Shown: in pieces, positions 1 through 7,897 of the stretch
How the letters are laid out: each line of letters starts with the position of its first letter
How positions within the stretch are numbered: the first letter of the stretch is position 1
From: Bauldia sp.
GTDB taxonomy: Bacteria > Pseudomonadota > Alphaproteobacteria > Rhizobiales > Kaistiaceae
Direction of reading: 5' to 3'
Assembly: GCA_020442065.1 (NCBI GenBank)
Contig: JAGRKZ010000207.1
Location: 1 to 52,334, forward strand
DNA: 52,334 bases
Position numbers and translations under genes: made by a program
The notes under the pieces: generated by a model
Told to the model about the DNA's origin: nothing
What the model saw: only the letters and a program-made list of their open reading frames with translations
Database searches by the model: none

Positions 1-536
1 TTGCGGATCTCGGTGGTGGCGAAGACGAACTTCACATGCTCGGGCGGCTCCTCGAGCGTCTTGAGCAGGCCGTTGAAGGCCGCCTTCGACAGCATGTGCA
101 CTTCGTCGATGATGTAGACCTTGTAGCGGGCGACCGCCGGCTTGTAGCGCGCTGCCTCGATGATCTCGCGGATGTCGTCGATGCCGGTATGAGAGGCGGC
201 ATCCATCTCGATCACGTCGATATGGCGGCCTTCCATGATCGCGGCGCAGTGCTCGCCGAGCTCGGGCATGTCGATGCTCGGGCGGTCGACCTTGCCGGGA
301 ACCGAATAGTTGAGGGCACGGGCGAGGATGCGGGCGGTCGTGGTCTTGCCGACGCCGCGGACGCCGGTGAGCATGTAGGCCTGCGCGATGCGACCGGTGC
401 GGAAGGCATTGGTCAGCGTCCGCACCATCGGCTCCTGGCCGATAAGGTCGGCGAAGCTCTGCGGGCGGTATTTCCGCGCCAGCACCCGATAGGCGCCGGT
501 GCCGGCTGCAGGGGTCTCCTCTAGGCTGCCGTCCAT
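1..536 (-). CDS. dnaX: DNA polymerase III gamma/tau subunit, N-terminal part (runs off the window)
   Basis: This is the clamp-loader ATPase of the replicative polymerase. The visible 178 residues begin MDGSLEETP and continue VLARKYRPQSF, the usual DnaX opening. Next come the Walker A motif GVRGVGKTT, the motif YIIDEVHMLS (Walker B) and LKTLEEPPEHVKF with FATTEIR (sensor region) at the window edge. The zinc-binding cysteines normally found between Walker A and Walker B are not evident; in that stretch I read NYSVPGKVDRPSIDMPELGEHCAA, split here for length only, with a single Cys. The start at 536 is the only ATG before the conserved core and has a weak GAGGCG ribosome site. The gene is incomplete at its 3' end. 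The SRP RNA gene lies just upstream on the same strand. Confidence 0.95.
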   Translation of the reverse strand, partial: MDGSLEETPAAGTGAYRVLARKYRPQSFADLIGQEPMVRTLTNAFRTGRIAQAYMLTGVRGVGKTTTARILARALNYSVPGKVDRPSIDMPELGEHCAAIMEGRHIDVIEMDAASHTGIDDIREIIEAARYKPAVARYKVYIIDEVHMLSKAAFNGLLKTLEEPPEHVKFVFATTEIR

Positions 537-615
537 CGCCTCGCCAGTTGATCGAAAACCGTACGCCGGGGCCGAAACGGGTACCCCGACACGCGCGGCC
601 ATGCCTTGGGAAGAA

Positions 616-710
616 GGAAGCCGGACGGACGACCCGCGCCGAAACTCGTTAGGGCTGCTTCCTTCCGGACCTGACCCGGTTGGCGAGGGGCGCGTCCGCC
701 GCCGGCTTCC
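616..710 (-). ncRNA. ffs: Small signal recognition particle RNA (4.5S type)
   Basis: The minus strand carries the near-invariant SRP RNA loop GGTCAGGTCCGGAAGGAAGC at about 658-677. The ends pair perfectly: 616-624 with 702-710, continued by CGUCCG-type pairing inside. This gives a hairpin of about 95 nt, the bacterial small-SRP form. It binds Ffh for cotranslational membrane targeting. The position immediately upstream of dnaX on the same strand is the arrangement known in many alphaproteobacteria. The exact ends are inferred from the stem. Confidence 0.94.
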
Positions 711-808
711 CGAGGGCACCATATCATGCCGGGGGTCGGCGATGGCAAGGGCGTGCGGGGAGAAAGCACGCTAGGATAAGCAAAAGCCACAGGATTCGTC
801 CAGAAATC

Positions 809-1222
809 ATGCCTGAATTCTCCCTCGATCCGCGGCTCGAAGCCGACACGGTTCCGGTCACCGACCTTCCGCTTTCGACTCTCCGCCTGTCCCGGGACGC
901 CCGCTTCCCGTGGCTGATCCTGGTGCCGCAGCGTGCGGACATCGCCGAGATCATCGACCTCGAGGCGACCGATCGCGCCGTGCTTTTCGACGAGATCGTT
1001 CTGGTCTCGCAGGCGCTTCGGGCGGTCACCCAATGCCACAAGCTCAACGTCGCCGCGCTCGGCAACCAGATCCGCCAGCTCCATGTCCACGTCATCGCCC
1101 GCTTCACCGACGACCCGGCCTGGCCGGGGCCGGTGTGGGGATCGGGCGAGGCGGTTGCCTATGAGCCCGCGGCGCGCGATAGACTGATCGGCCAACTGCA
1201 CCAAAGCCTTCCCAGGACCTGA
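809..1222 (+). CDS. HIT family (histidine triad) protein
   Basis: A 137-residue protein with the HIT nucleotide-binding fold. The motif QLHVHVIAR places histidines at residues 92 and 94, with Gln at 90 where many HIT proteins have the first His; QLHVH is common in this bacterial subgroup. The core FPWLILVPQR and the C-terminal W-G-rich segment also fit. Family members hydrolyse or transfer nucleotides (AMP-lysine, Ap4A-like substrates); the substrate here cannot be read. I chose ATG 809 (MPEFSLDP) because homology begins there, although the frame stays open upstream. It lies 8 nt before nudC and is probably co-transcribed with it. Confidence 0.88.
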   Translation: MPEFSLDPRLEADTVPVTDLPLSTLRLSRDARFPWLILVPQRADIAEIIDLEATDRAVLFDEIVLVSQALRAVTQCHKLNVAALGNQIRQLHVHVIARFTDDPAWPGPVWGSGEAVAYEPAARDRLIGQLHQSLPRT

Positions 1223-1230
1223 TCACAGCC

Positions 1231-2169
1231 ATGGCGAGCCTCTTCGACGGCCTCCCCGCAACGGAGGCGAGCAGCCGGCACGGTTTTGCCGGCAACCGCA
1301 TCGAACGGCGCAGCGAGAAGCGCGACGACAATGCGGTGGCGACCGCGCTCGCCGACCCGGCGGCGCGGCTCTACGTGTTCTCCGGCGAAAAGCCGGTGCT
1401 GCACAGGGGGAACGCGCCAGCGCCGCTCTTCACCCTCGCCGAGGCCGAGGCGCTTGGCGCCGAGCGCGGGCACGTCGTGCTGCTCGGTTGGACCGGAGAG
1501 GGCCCGCGGCTCGCGGTGACACTGCCGGAGGCGGCGATGCCGGACGAGACGCGGTTCGCCCCGACCGATCTCCGCACGATTGCGGTCGAGGGCACGCTCG
1601 CGGCAGAGCACCTCGGCGCGCTGGCGCAGGCCCGCAGCCTCTGCTTCTGGCATCTCCGCCATGGCTTCTGCAGCGTGTGTGGGGCGCCGTCGGAGATGAA
1701 GATCGGCGGCTACCGCCGCGACTGCCCAGCCTGCGGGGCGCAGCACTTCCCGCGCACCGACCCGGTGGTGATCATGCTCGCGATCGACGGCGACCGCGCG
1801 CTGCTCGGCCGCCAGACGCGATTTCCCCCGGGGATGTATTCGTGCCTCGCCGGCTTCGTCGAACCGGGGGAGACGATCGAGGACGCGGTGCGGCGTGAGA
1901 CTCTGGAGGAGTCCGGCATCCGGATCGGCCGCGTCCGCTACCACTCGAGCCAGCCGTGGCCGTTCCCGTCGTCGCTGATGATCGGCTGTCTCGCCGAGGC
2001 GATCTCGACCACCGTGACGCCGGACGAGGACGAACTCGAGGCCTGCCGCTGGTTCGACCGCGCCGAGGTGCGCGCGATGATGGCCGAGACCCACCCGGAG
2101 GGCCTCAAGACGCCGGTGCCGATCGCCATCGCGCACCACCTCATCCGCGCCTGGGTGGAGGCGATCTGA
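1231..2169 (+). CDS. nudC: NAD(H) pyrophosphatase / NAD-cap decapping Nudix hydrolase
   Basis: 312 residues in the NudC order. A variable N-terminal domain is followed by a zinc ribbon (Cys147, Cys150, Cys165, Cys168) and then a Nudix domain. The Nudix box runs from Gly208 to Ile230 (GFVEPGET...RRETLEESG). It is followed by SQPWPFPSSLM, the signature that separates NADH pyrophosphatases from other Nudix enzymes. The enzyme splits NADH or NAD into NMN(H) and AMP and, in characterised members, removes NAD caps from RNA. The start is ATG 1231, 8 nt after the HIT gene stop. Confidence 0.95.
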   Translation: MASLFDGLPATEASSRHGFAGNRIERRSEKRDDNAVATALADPAARLYVFSGEKPVLHRGNAPAPLFTLAEAEALGAERGHVVLLGWTGEGPRLAVTLPEAAMPDETRFAPTDLRTIAVEGTLAAEHLGALAQARSLCFWHLRHGFCSVCGAPSEMKIGGYRRDCPACGAQHFPRTDPVVIMLAIDGDRALLGRQTRFPPGMYSCLAGFVEPGETIEDAVRRETLEESGIRIGRVRYHSSQPWPFPSSLMIGCLAEAISTTVTPDEDELEACRWFDRAEVRAMMAETHPEGLKTPVPIAIAHHLIRAWVEAI

Positions 2170-2170
2170 A

Positions 2171-2698
2171 TCAGCGCGCCAGCAGAGCGTCGAGGTCAGC
2201 GATGGCGAGGCTGTCGTCGTAGGTGCCGGCGCCGACCTGGAACGGCTGCCCCTCGACACTGAGCATATAGCTGACCTTGCGCGCCGGTGCGCCGCTATAG
2301 ACGAGGTCGTCGGCACCTTCCTCCGCCACCGGCTCGGGCCACACATATTCGACCCAGCTGCCGCCGGGCACGGCCGCCGCATCGCAGAGCGCCTTGCCGA
2401 GGGGCTTGCCGGCCGCATCGACGAGCGAGGAGATGGGCACGCCCCGCGAAGCCGCGACCGGATGGGCGACCACGGTGCCCGCCGCGCAGTTCCAGACGAA
2501 GACGTAGCTGTCCTTCCAGACATAGGGCGAGCTCGCCCGGTCGAAGATCGCAAGTCCCGCCTCGCCTTCCACCATGACGTGATCCGCGGCCTCCCGGACG
2601 TTGGCGATGATTTCCTCCGGCGTCGCGTGATCGGCGGCATCGGCGGACGCCAGCGTCAGGCCGAGCGCCGCCGCCATCGTGCACCATCGAATGAACAT
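2171..2698 (-). CDS. Secreted Cache-domain protein (periplasmic)
   Basis: 175 residues. MFIRWCTMAAALGLTLASADA is a signal peptide with a likely cut after ADA. The mature part has the single-Cache pattern: an N-terminal helix (TPEEIIANVREAADHV), then GLAIFDR, YVFVWNCAAGTVVAHP, GKPLGKAL and WVEYVWPEP, as in the small sensor-like domains otherwise found in front of chemoreceptors and kinases. No membrane or output domain follows, so it is a free periplasmic protein. I chose ATG 2698 over an upstream ATG at 2719 because GAGGAGGACGAGG sits directly before it. It converges with nudC; the stops are 1 bp apart. Confidence 0.78.
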   Translation of the reverse strand: MFIRWCTMAAALGLTLASADAADHATPEEIIANVREAADHVMVEGEAGLAIFDRASSPYVWKDSYVFVWNCAAGTVVAHPVAASRGVPISSLVDAAGKPLGKALCDAAAVPGGSWVEYVWPEPVAEEGADDLVYSGAPARKVSYMLSVEGQPFQVGAGTYDDSLAIADLDALLAR

Positions 2699-2806
2699 CC
2701 TCGTCCTCCTCGTGATCATGCGGGTCTGTGTCGCGGACCGCGGCCGATCCGGGCCTCGCTTCCGGATCGAACGGAGAGGGTAACACGCCGGGCGGACGCC
2801 GCGCCC

Positions 2807-3817
2807 CTACTCCGCCTCGTCCTCGTAGCCGACCATGTGGAGGGGCTTCGCCGCGATGCCGTTCAGCTCGCACCAGCGGACCAGCGCCTCCTCGCGGCCG
2901 TGGGTGACCCAGACCTCGCCGGCGCCAAGCTCGGCGATGGTGTCGGTGAGCTCGTCCCAGTCGGCATGATCGGAGAGGATCAACGGCAATTCGACATTGG
3001 CCTGCTTCGCCCGCTGGCGGATGCGCATCCAGCCCGAGGCGTAGCAGGCGACCGGATCGGGGAAGCGGCGCGCCCAGCGCTCGGCGATCTCCGACGGCGG
3101 ACAAAGAACGACGGCGCCGGCGAAGTCGCCCTTCTTGCCGCTTGCCACCGTCGCGGAGGCGAGCGGGCCGAGGGCGACGCCCTCCTCCTCGTAGAGCCGG
3201 CAGAGCCGGTCCATGGCGCCGTGGAGATAGACGGTGCGGTCGTAGCCCTGATCGCGGAGCATGCGGATGACACGCTGGGCCTTGCCGAGCGAATAGGCGC
3301 CGACGAGATGGGCGCGCTCGGGAAACTGGGCGAGCGAGGCGAGGAGCTTGCCGATCTCGGCCTCGGCCGGGGGATGGCGGAACACGGGCAGGCCGAAGGT
3401 CGCCTCGGTGATGAAGATGTCGCACGGCACCGGCACGAAGGGCCGGCAGGTCGGGTCCGGCCGGCGCTTGTAGTCGCCCGAGGCGACAATGCGGAGGCCG
3501 TTCGCCTCGACCACCACCTGGGCCGAGCCGAGGACATGGCCGGCGGGTTGGAAGGTGACGGTGGCGTCGCCGATCCGCATCGGCGCGCCGAGGACGGCCG
3601 CCTCGGTGGTCCCGGCGAAGGCCTCGCCGTAGCGGGCGGCCATGATGCGGAGCGTCTCGCGGGTGGCGAGCACTGCACCGTGGCCGGCGCGGGCGTGATC
3701 GGAGTGACCGTGGGTTATGAGCGCCCGCTCCACCGGCCGGGTGGGGTCGATGTGGAAGCCGCCGCGCTTCGACCAGAGGCCCGACGGGGTGGAACAGAGC
3801 AGCTCTTCGGGGCGCAT
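2807..3817 (-). CDS. Ligase-associated DNA exonuclease (metallo-beta-lactamase / beta-CASP type)
   Basis: 336 residues. The metal motif THGHSDHARAGH (HxHxDH) lies near residues 35-46, and further metal-site histidines occur in PAGHVLGSAQ and LSDHADWDEL. The ending EVWVTHGREEALV...AKPLHMVGYEDE is typical of the family described as ligase-associated DNA exonuclease. This protein normally travels with an ATP-dependent DNA ligase, an Lhr-type helicase and the phosphoesterase PdeM as a repair set. The helicase and PdeM are present about 4 kb away on the other strand. The position where the ligase usually follows is occupied instead by the Cache-domain gene. Confidence 0.9.
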   Translation of the reverse strand: MRPEELLCSTPSGLWSKRGGFHIDPTRPVERALITHGHSDHARAGHGAVLATRETLRIMAARYGEAFAGTTEAAVLGAPMRIGDATVTFQPAGHVLGSAQVVVEANGLRIVASGDYKRRPDPTCRPFVPVPCDIFITEATFGLPVFRHPPAEAEIGKLLASLAQFPERAHLVGAYSLGKAQRVIRMLRDQGYDRTVYLHGAMDRLCRLYEEEGVALGPLASATVASGKKGDFAGAVVLCPPSEIAERWARRFPDPVACYASGWMRIRQRAKQANVELPLILSDHADWDELTDTIAELGAGEVWVTHGREEALVRWCELNGIAAKPLHMVGYEDEAE

Positions 3818-4146
3818 CTGCAGAAGATAGGGACACCGCAGTGGCGCGGCCAGCGTCGGGTTCCATGAGCGAGGGCGTGGGGCAGCGACGCCTCCCCCCG
3901 CCCAGGATATTCGCGGCGCCGCTCAAGGCGATCGGCCTCTCGGCGGAAGTGGCGGGGCCGAGGCGCCGCGGGGTGCGACTGGTGAGGCAACGGGGCGACC
4001 CAACCCTCTCCCCTCGCGGGAGAGGGTGGCGAGGCGGCAGCGGTGGGGGACATGGAACGACGGCGAAGGAAGCGGCCAATGACGAGGCCAAGATCCCGGC
4101 AATGCCCACCTCTTGTGGAACTCCCCGCGTGCTCGGCCCAATTGCC
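3818..4146. repeat. Gene-free gap with a 25-bp palindrome (repeat family C)
   Basis: No credible gene is visible in these 329 bp. Positions 4003-4012 (ACCCTCTCCC) pair perfectly with 4018-4027 around a 5-nt loop. The same 10-bp stem with a different loop is found inside the helicase gene at 8731-8755. The flanking GAGGCGGCAGCGGTGGGGG also resembles the reverse complement of sequence beside the helicase copy. The element is therefore dispersed in this genome. Its nearness to the start of the exonuclease gene makes it part of that gene's upstream region. Confidence 0.75.
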
Positions 4147-5400
4147 TCAGAGGGATGGTCTGTGAAACATCTTGATGATGTCCAGCGCAGCCCTCGCTTG
4201 CTCGTAGCCAGGTTGGAGGCGGAGCGCCGTTTCGAGATCGGCGACCGCCCGGTCGTACTCCCTGCGGATGACGTGCGCGGCGCCGCGATTATAGTACGAC
4301 GTCGCATCGAGCGGATTGAGCCTGACCGCCGTGTCGTAGTCCGCCATGGCGGCGTTTTGATCGCCCAACAGACTGTTGAGCGGGCCCCGCAGTGCATAGG
4401 GCCTCGCATCGTTCGCATCCAAGGCGATCGCGGTGTCCAGATCGCTCATCGCCGCGGTGTATCGACGTGTCCGGATATTGACCTGAGCCCGCCCAAGGTA
4501 AGCCGCGATCGAATTCGGCTCCAACTCCAGCGCCTGCTCGAAATCGGCGAGAGCGTCCGCGAAAGCGCCTTGATCCGCCAGAATGGCTCCCCGCGCCATG
4601 AAGGCACGTGCCCCCTTGGCATCAAGAGCAATCGAAGCGTTGAGATCGCGCATGGCGCTCGAGAGATCGTTCAGGAAAACCGATTCGAGTGCCCGCCCTA
4701 GGTAACCCGTGCCATCGTAAGGTCTTAGCCTGACCACTGCGCTGTAGTCGGCCCAAGATCTCTCGTGATCTCCAAGCGCGCTGTACGCGCTGGCGCGGCC
4801 CCGATAAGCGCCGTCGAACGACGGGTTGATTTGAATCGCCGCGCTGAAGTCGAAAATCGCGCGATCACTCTCGCCCGTCGCCGCGTAGACTCCACCCCGC
4901 AAGAAATAGGCCCCTACACTCCTTGGGTCGAGCCGCACGGCGACATTGAGGTCGTCCAGCGCAAGTCCGAACCGGTCTCTTGTGAAATGGATGCTTGCGC
5001 GCAGAGTGTAAGCATCTGCATAGCCCGGATCGAGCCGGATAGCCTCCTCGAAATCGCCGAAAGCCTTGTCTTCATCGCCCGTTCCTTTGACGAGAATGCC
5101 GCGGAAGACATGGAGGAAAGCCGTTGGAGAAACGGCAATCGCCTTGTCGAGGTCGGCAATCGCAAGGTCACGTTCCTCGCGCTCGGCGTAGAAGGAAGCA
5201 CGTGCCCCGTACGCCCAAGCCAAGCTCTCGCCACTCAGCGTCCCATCAGCAATGACTGCGGAGCACCGCTCGACAAAGTCGCTCGGGACGTCCCTTCGGG
5301 TATCGAATTGACAGGGACGGGCACCGGTGGCCTGCGCGGAGGTCGCGAGCCAGACCACCACCAGGCAGGCGCCGACCAGGATCGTGGGAACTCTCCGCAT
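4147..5400 (-). CDS. Secreted tetratricopeptide repeat (TPR) protein
   Basis: About 417 residues. MRRVPTILVGACLVVVWLATSAQA is a signal peptide. A Cys-containing linker (RPCQFDT, ERCSAVI) follows, then roughly ten 34-residue TPR units. The repeats show the pattern A...RG..Y...G....A..D...A..L.P, for example YADAYTLRASIHF, TSYYNRGAAHVI and AVADLETALRLQPG near the C-terminus. TPR arrays form protein-binding superhelices; the partner is unknown. An upstream ATG at 5427 is also in frame. I prefer 5400 because GAGAGG precedes it and the signal peptide begins there. Confidence 0.82.
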   Translation of the reverse strand: MRRVPTILVGACLVVVWLATSAQATGARPCQFDTRRDVPSDFVERCSAVIADGTLSGESLAWAYGARASFYAEREERDLAIADLDKAIAVSPTAFLHVFRGILVKGTGDEDKAFGDFEEAIRLDPGYADAYTLRASIHFTRDRFGLALDDLNVAVRLDPRSVGAYFLRGGVYAATGESDRAIFDFSAAIQINPSFDGAYRGRASAYSALGDHERSWADYSAVVRLRPYDGTGYLGRALESVFLNDLSSAMRDLNASIALDAKGARAFMARGAILADQGAFADALADFEQALELEPNSIAAYLGRAQVNIRTRRYTAAMSDLDTAIALDANDARPYALRGPLNSLLGDQNAAMADYDTAVRLNPLDATSYYNRGAAHVIRREYDRAVADLETALRLQPGYEQARAALDIIKMFHRPSL

Positions 5401-6033
5401 GCCCTCTCGCCGAGGTTGCTGGCTCACCGAAGTTCCCGCAACGCTGCCAGAAGTATCTCACCATCTCAAGGCGGCTTCTTTCCACCGCCCAGCCCAGGCG
5501 CAGCGAACGCGCCGAAATCGGCGGCCGTGACCGGAAGGCGCTCTTTGGCGAGAGGGACAACGCGCATCATACGGCCGGATTCGGAAACGGGGATAAAGTC
5601 GCCGGGATCGGCGTTGGCGGGTGCTTCGAGGCTCCCCCGGCTCACGGCCGGGGTCGCACCTCAGCATGAGGGGGTGGGTGCGCTCCAGGCAGCGTGGGGG
5701 TGGGGAGTGCGCCAGGACCGGTGGGCAAGGCAGGGGGCCGCTGCCTCGCTGATCGCGACCCTCTCTCTCGCCTCGTTGATGGAGATCACTGCATTCCTCA
5801 TCCTGAGGTGCGAGGCGAAGCCGAGCCTCGAAGGACGCACCGTGGCTTGTCCACGTGGCCTAGATAAACGGCAGGGCGTGCTTCGAGGCTTCGCGTCCCG
5901 CGAAGCACCTCAGCATGAGGAAGTTGGATGGCCTCCATGAGCCGGGGAGTACGGGCGGACTACGCATCGCTCATCCGCCCGAGACCTGCTCTCGCGCACC
6001 GGGGGGCGAGAGGCGCGGTCCGCGCGCCCCTGC
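5401..6033. repeat. Gene-free region with three copies of a second palindromic repeat (family B)
   Basis: About 600 bp without a supported gene. Three related units are visible. Unit 1 (about 5621-5671) runs from GTGCTTCGAGGCT through an inner GC hairpin to GCACCTCAGCATGAGG. Unit 2 (about 5796-5841) begins CCTCATCCTGAGGTGCGAG. Unit 3 (about 5878-5920) ends GCACCTCAGCATGAGG. Units 2 and 3 point in opposite directions. The CCTCATCCTGAGGTG / CACCTCAGCATGAGG ends are a widespread intergenic repeat type in Rhizobiales genomes. The region also holds the upstream sequence of the TPR gene; no clear promoter was recognised. Confidence 0.7.
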
Positions 6034-6825
6034 TCAGATCACGATGATGCTGCCGGCGCCGAAGTTGCCGGAGTCGGTGACAATGTGAGCGAACTGCACT
6101 TGCGCGGCGCTCCCCGTCCCGTCGCGGTCGAAATAGACGGCGCCGGTCGAGGAGTCGTAGATGAAGCGGTCATTTGCATCACCCGCACTGGTCCCCTCGA
6201 CGAACTGGTCGGCCGAGAGCTCGCCCTTGGTGAGGCCGTCGAAGGCGGCCTTCGAGACCTTGAACTTCTCGCCGCTCTCGAAGTTGACGATGGTGTCGAC
6301 GCCGCTGCCTGGCGCATCCTTGAAGAAGTAGGTGTCCTTGCCCTTGCCGCCGTCGAGCGTGTCGGAGCCGTCGCCGCCGTCGAGCTTGTCCTTGCCGGCG
6401 TCGCCTGCGAGCGTGTCGTTGCCACCCTTGCCGAGCAGCTTGTCGTTCTTGCCGCCGCCGGCGAACAGGTCGTCGCCGCTCGACCCCTTGAATAGATCGT
6501 TGCCCGACAGGATCTTCTTGATCGCGCTCTCGACATCGGAGGCGTTGGCGAGCTTCTTGATGTTTATCTCGGCCTTGCTGATCGTGTAGGCCAAGGCATC
6601 AGAGAAGTACGCCTTGATTTTCGTGATGGTGCCCGACATCGGCACATCGACGAAGGGCACGTACTTGATCCCGGTGCCCTTGACCACGATGCGGACATCG
6701 CCCGCCTCCGCGGTGAATCCGCTCGACTTGGTATTCGAGAAATCCACATCGGTCGGGTCGAGGAGAAGTCCCAGCTTCTCGAGTGCAGCTTCGTTGACGG
6801 GCTGCTTGGCAACGATCTTGACCAT
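6034..6825 (-). CDS. Small RTX-type calcium-binding protein
   Basis: 263 residues. The N-terminal 120 residues (MVKIVAKQPVNE...) match nothing I can name and have no Sec signal. A central block at about residues 120-175 has glycine/aspartate nonapeptides of the GGxGxDxx type (GSSGDDLFAGGG, GKGGNDTLAGDAG, GGDGSDTLDGG, KGKDTYFF). The C-terminal part (VDTIVNFESGEKFKVS, FIYDSSTGAVYFDRDG, FAHIV) is the tail usual in proteins exported by type I secretion. Calcium binding folds such repeats outside the cell. No type I ABC exporter is in the window. ATG 6825 is chosen because GGAGGTGATC directly precedes it. Confidence 0.86.
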   Translation of the reverse strand: MVKIVAKQPVNEAALEKLGLLLDPTDVDFSNTKSSGFTAEAGDVRIVVKGTGIKYVPFVDVPMSGTITKIKAYFSDALAYTISKAEINIKKLANASDVESAIKKILSGNDLFKGSSGDDLFAGGGKNDKLLGKGGNDTLAGDAGKDKLDGGDGSDTLDGGKGKDTYFFKDAPGSGVDTIVNFESGEKFKVSKAAFDGLTKGELSADQFVEGTSAGDANDRFIYDSSTGAVYFDRDGTGSAAQVQFAHIVTDSGNFGAGSIIVI

Positions 6826-6912
6826 GATCACCTCCGCTCCGGAGGGCTCAGCGCCCTCCTTTCCGTGAAGCCGCATTCAGGTGAAAAGATACGGGCTCGA
6901 ACCTGGGGACGG

Positions 6913-6926
6913 TTGATTCATGTCAA
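6913..6926. promoter_or_regulatory. FNR/FixK-type binding site
   Basis: TTGATTCATGTCAA has the form TTGAT-N4-GTCAA, a full match to the FixK/FNR consensus TTGAY-N4-RTCAA. It lies in the 211-bp divergent gap, 88 bp before the RTX start and 110 bp before the beta-barrel start. Both distances allow activation of either gene. The match is seen directly; binding by an oxygen-responsive regulator is inferred. Confidence 0.6.
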
Positions 6927-7036
6927 TCGGCCGCGGCGTCCGATCCGGATCGAAAAGAAGGGCAAAAAGGCGCGCAGCGCCGAGGAAGGATGCTAGTCTC
7001 GGCCAGGCTCTCGGGGGTTCAGGCGGTGGGGCCAGC

Positions 7037-7831
7037 GTGACAAGACGGGCATTGGCACTCGTGGCGGCGGCAACCATCGGGCTCGCCGTGGCCGGCGCGC
7101 GGGCCGCCGACCGGGGACGTTCCATCCCGGAGGGGCCCCCGGCGGGGTCGATCCCAGGCGGATGGACCGTCGTCATCGCCCCCTATGTCTGGGCCACCGG
7201 ACTTGCCGGCGATGTCGGCGCCGACGGCACGATCGTGCACGTCGACCAGAGCTTCGGCGACATCGTGGCCGATCTCGACTTCGGCTTCCTGGGCATGACC
7301 GAGGTCCGCCACGATCGCTTCGCGGTCTTTTCGGACTTCGTCTACGGCAAGCTCTCGACCACGGAGGACTCACCGTTCCCCGCCTATGTCGACAGCGTCG
7401 CCACGAAGACGACGACAGTGATGTGGACGGGCGCCGCGACGTACCGGCTGGTGGACGCGGCGCGGGCCAGCCTCGACGTCGCGGCGGGGTTTCGTCTGGT
7501 CTCCCTCGCCAACCAGCTCGACCTCAAGGGCGGCTCGCTTGACGGACGCGGCGGCGAGCAGTCCGTGAGCTGGACCGACCCGATCGTCGGGGTCATGGGC
7601 GACATCGACCTTTCCCGCCGCCTCTACTTGACCGGCTGGGCGATGGTCGGCGGGTTCGGTGTTTCATCCGACAGCCTGTGGGACGTGATGGGCGCGGCCG
7701 GCTATCGCTTCGACGACACGGTCTCGATGATGCTCGGCTACCGCGCGGCGGCCGTCGACTTCGAGAACGACAGCCTCACCTACGACGTGTCGATGCGCGG
7801 CCTGATCGCCGGCGTCGTTCTCCGCTACTGA
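7037..7831 (+). CDS. Outer-membrane beta-barrel protein
   Basis: About 264 residues from GTG 7037. VTRRALALVAAATIGLAVAG with ARAADR is a signal peptide. The mature chain alternates short amphipathic strands (WTVVIAPYVWATG, VRHDRFAVFSDFVYGKL, RLYLTGWAMVGGFG, VSMMLGYRAAAVDF) and ends GVVLRY with a terminal aromatic residue, the C-terminal signature recognised by the BAM complex. The spread of strands suggests an 8-12 stranded barrel. The frame is open further upstream to an ATG at 6920, but that extension would bury the signal peptide. Function is unknown: porin-like or a lipid/envelope protein. It is divergent from the RTX gene and shares its regulatory gap. Confidence 0.8.
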   Translation: MTRRALALVAAATIGLAVAGARAADRGRSIPEGPPAGSIPGGWTVVIAPYVWATGLAGDVGADGTIVHVDQSFGDIVADLDFGFLGMTEVRHDRFAVFSDFVYGKLSTTEDSPFPAYVDSVATKTTTVMWTGAATYRLVDAARASLDVAAGFRLVSLANQLDLKGGSLDGRGGEQSVSWTDPIVGVMGDIDLSRRLYLTGWAMVGGFGVSSDSLWDVMGAAGYRFDDTVSMMLGYRAAAVDFENDSLTYDVSMRGLIAGVVLRY

Positions 7832-7897
7832 CGGCGCCAAACGCGCACAAGAACAAACCATGGACGGACCGCCGGCGTCGCGGATAGTGTCGGTGCT

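Noticed and set aside
5401-6033. CRISPR-like array in the repeat-rich gap
   Set aside because: The units are palindromic, unequally spaced and in both orientations, without uniform repeats or spacers; there are no cas genes.
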